Source: Chloroflexota bacterium (GTDB lineage Bacteria > Chloroflexota > Dormibacteria > Dormibacterales > Dormibacteraceae). From it: a stretch of DNA of 8,369 bases. The stretch covers positions 1 to 8,369 of the forward strand of contig VBJR01000334.1 of the NCBI GenBank assembly GCA_005880175.1. Reading direction: 5' to 3'. Position 1 is the first letter of the stretch. The number at the start of each line of letters is the position of its first letter. A model generated the notes under the pieces. The model was not told the DNA's origin and made no database searches. It was given only the letters and a program-made list of their open reading frames with translations. Made by a program: the position numbers and the translations under genes. Below are positions 5,180 to 8,369 of this stretch, in pieces.

Positions 5180-6331
5180 ATGGAGGGGAGCGGAGACAAC
5201 GTCCGCGGCCAGGCGTTTCTCGATGCGTTCCTGGGCGGCCGCGCGGGCAGGACCCGGATCGCGTACCAGATCGACATCGAGGACTTCGCCCGCTACATCG
5301 AGGAGTCGCCCGCGACCGCCGTCGCCAAGCTCCTGCTCGGCGGCGACCCCGTCGCCGGCAGGCGCCTGGCCCTCGACTACGCCGTCGAGCTCGTCCGGGC
5401 GGGCCGCGCCCCCGCGACCGTCGGCCGCCGGCTCGGCACCCTCCGCACCCTGGCCCGGGAGGCGCGCCGCGTGGGCCTGGTGGCCGAGGCGCCCGACATC
5501 CCGACCGAGGAGGAGGCGGCGTCCGCCGCCGCCGACCGGGGCACCGCCGCCCACTACCTGTTCCCCCGCCACCCGGCCGAGATCGACCGCCTCGACGTGC
5601 AGCACTACGCCCTGCGCGAGGCGCTGGACGGCAACTACCGGGCCCCGATCGAGTCGCCACGCCGCATCCTCGACGTCGGCTGCGGCACGGGCCAGTGGGG
5701 CTTCGATCTCTGTGCCGAGTTCCCCGAGACCCACGTCGTCGGCCTCGACCTCGTGCCCGGCAAGATCGACCGCCCGACCCGCTACTCGTACGTCAAGGGC
5801 AACATCCTGAGCGGCCTGCCCTTCCGTGATGGCCTGTTCGACTTCGTGCACCAGCGGTTCCTGGTCGTGGGCATACCGCTGGAGTACTGGCCTGTGGAGG
5901 TCGCCGACCTGGCGCGGACGGCCCGTCCCGGCGGCTGGGTCGAGCTCGTCGAGGTCCGGATCCAGCTGGAGCCGGCCGGCCCCGCGATCGGCCGCCTCCT
6001 CGACCTGGCGAAGGGCATGGCGCAGGCGCTGGGCCTGGACACGACCCGGGTCGTCGCCGACTCGATCGACCGCTACCTGCGCGAGGCCGGCTTACGAAGC
6101 GTCGAGCGGCGCGACTTCGACATGCCCGTCGGCCTGTGGGCCGGCCGCGTCGGCGAGCTGATGGCGACCGACCTCCGCGCCGGGTTCACCCGCACGTGCG
6201 AGGTGCTCCACGCGCACTCGCGCCTCCCGATCGAGGAGGGCATCGAGCTGATCCAGGAGGCCTCCGCCGAGTTCGAGCGCCACCACACGCTGGTGCGCTG
6301 CGCCTATGCGTTCGGGAGGAAACCCCTCTGA
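5180..6331 (+). CDS. fusion of tyrosine-recombinase core-binding domain and class I SAM-dependent methyltransferase
   Basis: The 383-residue protein starts behind a strong ribosome binding site. Residues 12-102 read like the N-terminal core-binding (SAM-like) domain of XerC/D-type recombinases: FLDAFLGGRAGRTRIAYQ, DIEDFARYIE, ALDYAVELVRAGRAPATV and GRRLGTLRTLAREARRVGLV, with the typical four-helix order and the Arg/Thr/Tyr and R-R-L-x-x-L-R positions. The recombinase catalytic domain is absent. After a short acidic linker (103-125) comes YLFPRHPAEIDRLDVQHYALREAL, then a complete methyltransferase fold: motif I ILDVGCGTGQWG (163-174), acidic D190 in VVGLDLVPGK, DFVHQRFLVVGIP (221-233) and RPGGWVELVEV (249-259). 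This second part resembles UMTA/LaeA-like methyltransferases. The methyl acceptor is unknown. DNA binding by the first domain, and any DNA or protein methylation, are inferences. The reading frame and codon use are even across the junction, which argues against an assembly join. Confidence 0.88.
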   Translation: MEGSGDNVRGQAFLDAFLGGRAGRTRIAYQIDIEDFARYIEESPATAVAKLLLGGDPVAGRRLALDYAVELVRAGRAPATVGRRLGTLRTLAREARRVGLVAEAPDIPTEEEAASAAADRGTAAHYLFPRHPAEIDRLDVQHYALREALDGNYRAPIESPRRILDVGCGTGQWGFDLCAEFPETHVVGLDLVPGKIDRPTRYSYVKGNILSGLPFRDGLFDFVHQRFLVVGIPLEYWPVEVADLARTARPGGWVELVEVRIQLEPAGPAIGRLLDLAKGMAQALGLDTTRVVADSIDRYLREAGLRSVERRDFDMPVGLWAGRVGELMATDLRAGFTRTCEVLHAHSRLPIEEGIELIQEASAEFERHHTLVRCAYAFGRKPL

Positions 6332-6377
6332 GACAGGTATGAGGCAGATAGTCTGACTGCTTCGTTGTTCCAAGGGG

Positions 6378-6383
6378 TACGCT
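6378..6383 (+). promoter_or_regulatory. candidate -10 box for the small unknown gene
   Basis: TACGCT ends 10 bp before ATG 6394; CTGACT (6353-6358) is a weak -35 candidate at 19 bp. The same TACGCT hexamer appears before the AraC-type gene at 8130-8135. The region between the methyltransferase stop and this gene is AT-richer than the genes beside it. Confidence 0.3.
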
Positions 6384-6393
6384 GTTTCAAATC

Positions 6394-6789
6394 ATGGCAC
6401 GGGGGCAAGGCATGACACCGCGGACGAAGGCCACGCATCGGGTGGCGCTCGAGCTCGAGGTCGTCGACGATCCCGACGCGGCCGAGCCCGAGGACTGGGA
6501 CCTCGAGCATCTGCTGCTGGCCGTGCGGGCGGGGAAGGCGAGGGCGCTGCGCACGATTCGGGGCCTGGTCATCGACAGCGAGCACGACCGGCTGTCGCGC
6601 ACGCTCGACGCGGTCGCGGACGACCTCGAAGAGAACCTGCAGCTGCACTGGCTGGCCAGCGCGAAGCCGTGGCCGTCGATCGCGTGGACGCTGCACCCGC
6701 GACCCACGATCGAGGCGCTGGTCGAGCTGGAGCAGCTGGCCGTGGCCATCCGGCACCTGGCCGCCCGGCTCCACGGCGAGGGTCTCTAG
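6394..6789 (+). CDS. small hypothetical protein
   Basis: I do not recognise this 131-residue protein. It is acidic in its first half (LELEVVDDPDAAEPEDWDLEHLLL, residues 19 to 42) and appears mostly helical: LLLAVRAGKARALRTIRGLVI, a charged helix around RTLDAVADDLEENLQLHWL, and a C-terminal helix ALVELEQLAVAIRHLAARL. No signal peptide, membrane segment or cysteine is present. The start could instead be ATG 6412, giving MTPRTK and a Shine-Dalgarno-like GGGCAAGG just upstream; ATG 6394 would need an almost leaderless message. It follows the fusion methyltransferase by 62 bp on the same strand, so co-transcription is possible. Its stop shares the four bases CTAG (6786-6789) with the stop of the opposing inhibitor-domain frame. 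Confidence 0.65.
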   Translation: MARGQGMTPRTKATHRVALELEVVDDPDAAEPEDWDLEHLLLAVRAGKARALRTIRGLVIDSEHDRLSRTLDAVADDLEENLQLHWLASAKPWPSIAWTLHPRPTIEALVELEQLAVAIRHLAARLHGEGL

Positions 6790-7076
6790 GCCCGAACCGC
6801 GACCCGCACCAGATGCTCACGCACCGGCATGGGCTCCCAGCTCCGGCCGTAGCGGAAGCGCAGCGTGCCCTCGCCGGGCGTGACGGCACGGAAGTGGAAC
6901 ACCTGCGACGCCCGCCCGCCGACGATCGGCGCCCCGGGCGCCCCCGGCGGCCGGGTCTCCCTGCCCAGCAGCTCGACGGCCGAGCCCAGGTCGCCGAGCT
7001 CCACCTCCCAGACGTAGCCAGAGGTGGGGACGCCCTCGAGAGCGATATCGAAGGCGTCACCCACGGATGCGACCAC
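6786..7076 (-). CDS. chagasin-family (I42) cysteine-protease inhibitor domain, in the -1 frame after the papain gene
   Basis: The frame encodes a chagasin/ICP-type inhibitor, whose three loops plug the active site of papain-family proteases. All three loops are recognisable in order: GVPTSGYVWEV (the NPTTGYxW loop), IVGGRASQVFHF (the GxGG loop) and RFRYGRSWEPM (the YxRPWE loop), on an immunoglobulin-like beta frame. As a separate gene it could start at GTG 7076 (96 residues), but GAGGAG lies only 3 nt upstream and this start would cut into the first strand (RVVASVGDAF). The frame is open upstream, across the end of the papain gene (stop 7100-7102), and lies one base back (-1) from it. So this may be the C-terminal domain of one protease-inhibitor protein split by a frameshift, real or from sequencing. 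The family call is firm; start and gene boundary are not. Confidence 0.78.
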   Translation of the reverse strand: MVASVGDAFDIALEGVPTSGYVWEVELGDLGSAVELLGRETRPPGAPGAPIVGGRASQVFHFRAVTPGEGTLRFRYGRSWEPMPVREHLVRVAVRA

Positions 7077-7099
7077 CCGCTCCTCGGCGTCGCGCTCGC

Positions 7100-8071
7100 T
7101 CAGGTCCAGAACTCCGTGCGCGAGACGCCCCAGAACGGATAGGTGGTGTCGATCTCGCACTGGCCGTAGGCGATCCGGAAGAAGCCTCCGTCGCCCCAGC
7201 CGCCGCCCCAGCTGTTCTTGCAGATCCAGCACCGCTCGAAGTCGTCGTACCCGACGACCTCGACGCAGTGCAGCCCCTCGAACCCGCCGGACACGTGCGA
7301 GTACACGCCGCCGGTGTAGCCGTAGAAGTCGGCGTACACCGCGAAGACGCACATCGTCGGCCCGATCCACGCCAGGTAGTCCTTGCGCTGGCCCACGTCG
7401 AACAGAACGGTACTGGCCCTGACCTTGATCGCCTCGCCGTCGCGACGGCCGCACGGCGCGCAGGGCATGTCCCACGGCTGGTACGGGAAGCAGCCCTCCT
7501 GACCGACGCCGCGGGCTCGCAGGTACGTCACCGCGGCGTCGGGCCACCAGCCGCCGCAGCCGCCCCCGCCGCAGAACAGCAGCTCCGCCTCCGAGAGGTC
7601 GAGGCCCAGGCTGCGCTCGATCAGGAGCATCGACTCCAGCGTCGCGATCGTGCCGAAGGACACGCACGATCCGCACCCGCCCTGGTCCTTCACCGACGTC
7701 ACGGCGTCGAGGCCGAACCTGCTGCGCCAGTCCACGAGCAGGAACCACCAGAACGGCAGCCCCGCGACGGACACCAGCTCCTCGGCCCGGCGGCGCAGCG
7801 CCATCGAGTCGCGCACGGTCGCGGCGGCGCGCTCGACCTCGGCCTCGCGGTTCCGCACCTCGGGCCCGACGGCCGACTCGGCCACGACCAGGGCCAGGTC
7901 GGGCTCCGGCCGCTGCCGGTGCTCGGCCAGCCGGGTCTCGTCGAGGTCGACGCCCAGCCGGCGCTGGCGTTCCGCGGGCGGGATCCGGGTCATGGAGGTC
8001 TCGCCGGCGCTCCACCGGCCGCCGCGCTCCGCCAGCGATCTCCGCAGCTGCTCGATGTCGATGTCCGCCAT
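7100..8071 (-). CDS. papain-family (C1A) cysteine protease
   Basis: The 323-residue protein has a full papain catalytic set: QGGCGSCVSFG with oxyanion Q130 and nucleophile C136, LHCVEVVGYDD with H268, and WICKNSWGGGWGDGGFFRIAYG with N286. The usual Trp after the nucleophile is Val137. VDWRSRFGLDAVTSVKDQ (113-130) marks the beginning of the mature enzyme. Residues 1-110 form a charged helical pro-like region containing ERGGRWSAGETSMTRIPPAERQRRLG (16-40), a module that could shield the active site. No signal peptide is visible, so it may be cytoplasmic or use another export route. ATG 8071 is supported by GAGGAA 9 nt upstream. The last residues (YPFWGVSRTEFWT) run a little beyond the papain core, and a chagasin inhibitor domain follows immediately in the -1 frame. 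It diverges from an AraC-type regulator gene. Confidence 0.92.
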   Translation of the reverse strand: MADIDIEQLRRSLAERGGRWSAGETSMTRIPPAERQRRLGVDLDETRLAEHRQRPEPDLALVVAESAVGPEVRNREAEVERAAATVRDSMALRRRAEELVSVAGLPFWWFLLVDWRSRFGLDAVTSVKDQGGCGSCVSFGTIATLESMLLIERSLGLDLSEAELLFCGGGGCGGWWPDAAVTYLRARGVGQEGCFPYQPWDMPCAPCGRRDGEAIKVRASTVLFDVGQRKDYLAWIGPTMCVFAVYADFYGYTGGVYSHVSGGFEGLHCVEVVGYDDFERCWICKNSWGGGWGDGGFFRIAYGQCEIDTTYPFWGVSRTEFWT

Positions 8072-8080
8072 GGCCGCAGG

Positions 8081-8086
8081 TTCCTC
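8081..8086 (-). promoter_or_regulatory. Shine-Dalgarno site of the papain-family gene
   Basis: On the minus strand GAGGAA (within AAGAGGAA, 8081-8088) lies 9 nt before ATG 8071 and supports that start over the longer open frame in the neighbouring phase. Confidence 0.55.
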
Positions 8087-8129
8087 TTGTCGGGCGCCCG
8101 TGGCACCCGGAGAAGTACCCGTTTTGGCC

Positions 8130-8135
8130 TACGCT
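8130..8135 (+). promoter_or_regulatory. candidate -10 box of the AraC-type gene, leaderless
   Basis: TACGCT ends 6 bp before GTG 8142, which would put the transcription start on the start codon itself. No Shine-Dalgarno sequence precedes the GTG. No clear -35 box is visible, so this is tentative. Confidence 0.3.
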
Positions 8136-8141
8136 CGGCTC

Positions 8142-8369
8142 GTGGCCCGTGTGGATCCGCGGAACGCGACCCGGTACTGGCTGGACCCGCGCACGCGCGG
8201 CCTCAGCCTGCTCCGGGCCGACCTCACGACGCACGAGTTCCCGGCCCACACGCACCACGCGCTGCTGGTCGCCGTCACGGAGGACGGCGGGTCGGAGGTC
8301 GCCGCGGCCGGCGTCCCCGACGAGGTGCACCGGTCGGCGCTCCTGGTGGTCGGTCCCGAGGAGGCGCAC
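8142..8369 (+). CDS. AraC-family transcriptional regulator, N-terminal cupin domain (partial)
   Basis: The frame begins at GTG 8142 (GTG 8151 is an alternative) and is still open at the window edge, giving 76 residues. RYWLDPRTRGLSLLRADLTTHEFPAHTHHALLVAV (11-45) followed by a Gly-rich turn and SALLVVGPEEAH (65-76) matches the sensor cupin of AraC-type regulators, where HxH-like histidines and the closing LVNPGEVH segment are conserved. The paired helix-turn-helix domains would lie beyond the window. It diverges across 70 bp from the papain-family protease gene and could regulate it, though only its location suggests this. A cupin protein without the DNA-binding part cannot be ruled out. Confidence 0.8.
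   Translation, partial: MARVDPRNATRYWLDPRTRGLSLLRADLTTHEFPAHTHHALLVAVTEDGGSEVAAAGVPDEVHRSALLVVGPEEAH

Noticed and set aside
5180..5485. Integrase-like N-domain as a remnant of a mobile element
   Set aside because: It is in frame with the methyltransferase behind a good ribosome site; no inverted repeats, attachment sites or catalytic recombinase part are visible.
4077..5810. Long plus-strand open frame of 577 codons
   Set aside because: Arg/Pro/Ser-rich composition with no domain; it overlaps the lipoprotein gene antisense and the fusion methyltransferase out of frame.
6322..6378. Inverted repeat ACCCCT / AGGGGT across the methyltransferase stop as a terminator
   Set aside because: Only six pairs with a 45-nt loop and no T run; the right arm also overlaps a candidate -10 box.
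7100..7102. TGA at the end of the papain gene as a selenocysteine codon, given selC nearby
   Set aside because: Reading through in frame gives no recognisable sequence; the inhibitor domain lies in another frame, and no reason for Sec is seen at that position.
7077..8369. The 5' two thirds of the 527-codon minus-strand frame that ends at 6786
   Set aside because: This part is a low-complexity Arg/Gly shadow of the papain gene and its upstream region; only the last roughly 100 codons carry a real domain (chagasin).
1..8369. CRISPR array or insertion sequence
   Set aside because: No set of regularly spaced repeats and no transposase-like protein or terminal inverted repeats were found on reading the window.

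Overview
The window is very GC-rich throughout with almost every third codon position G or C, which fits a high-GC Actinomycetota or Chloroflexota-type bacterium. The family content points the same way: a PadR regulator coupled to a membrane protein, a DUF1906-type glycoside-hydrolase-like protein, an F420/FMN split-barrel protein of the actinobacterial type, a C39-like lipoprotein with a Ser/Pro linker, and several candidate leaderless starts. The organism cannot be fixed more closely from this sequence.

Layout. (1) 1-1211, plus strand: the 3' end of a secreted or periplasmic-type protein with a C-terminal membrane anchor (tentatively BcsB-like), coupled through a GTGA overlap to a four-helix membrane protein with a degenerate, catalytically dead GGDEF-like domain. 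This looks like the tail of an exopolysaccharide locus. (2) 1224-1250: GC hairpin between convergent genes. (3) 1259-2277, minus strand: a PadR-type repressor coupled by an ATGA overlap to a membrane protein. (4) 2380-2479, plus strand: a selenocysteine tRNA (selC), with UCA anticodon, six-pair D stem and long variable arm. (5) 2517-3898, minus strand: a DUF1906/GH25-like TIM-barrel protein preceded by a split-barrel flavin/F420-binding protein gene broken by one in-frame TAG. (6) 3899-4166: intergenic, carrying a perfect 22-bp palindrome. (7) 4167-5132, minus strand: a lipoprotein with a C39-like cysteine peptidase domain. It diverges across 47 bp from (8) 5180-6331, plus strand: a protein joining the core-binding (SAM-like) N-terminal domain of tyrosine recombinases to a complete class I methyltransferase. 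(9) 6394-6789, plus strand: a small unknown protein. (10) 6786-8071, minus strand: a papain-family (C1A) protease followed, in the -1 frame, by a chagasin (I42) cysteine-protease inhibitor domain. (11) 8142 to the window end, plus strand: the cupin N-terminus of an AraC-family regulator, diverging from the protease.

The most unusual item is the recombinase-domain/methyltransferase fusion at 5180-6331. Next are the protease and inhibitor in two frames at 6786-8071, and the selC gene, which implies UGA recoding in this genome. Genes are packed as divergent and convergent pairs rather than one long operon, so a single joint function for the window is not supported. Two unrelated papain-fold cysteine peptidases flank the fusion methyltransferase and the small unknown gene, but a functional link is only a hypothesis.
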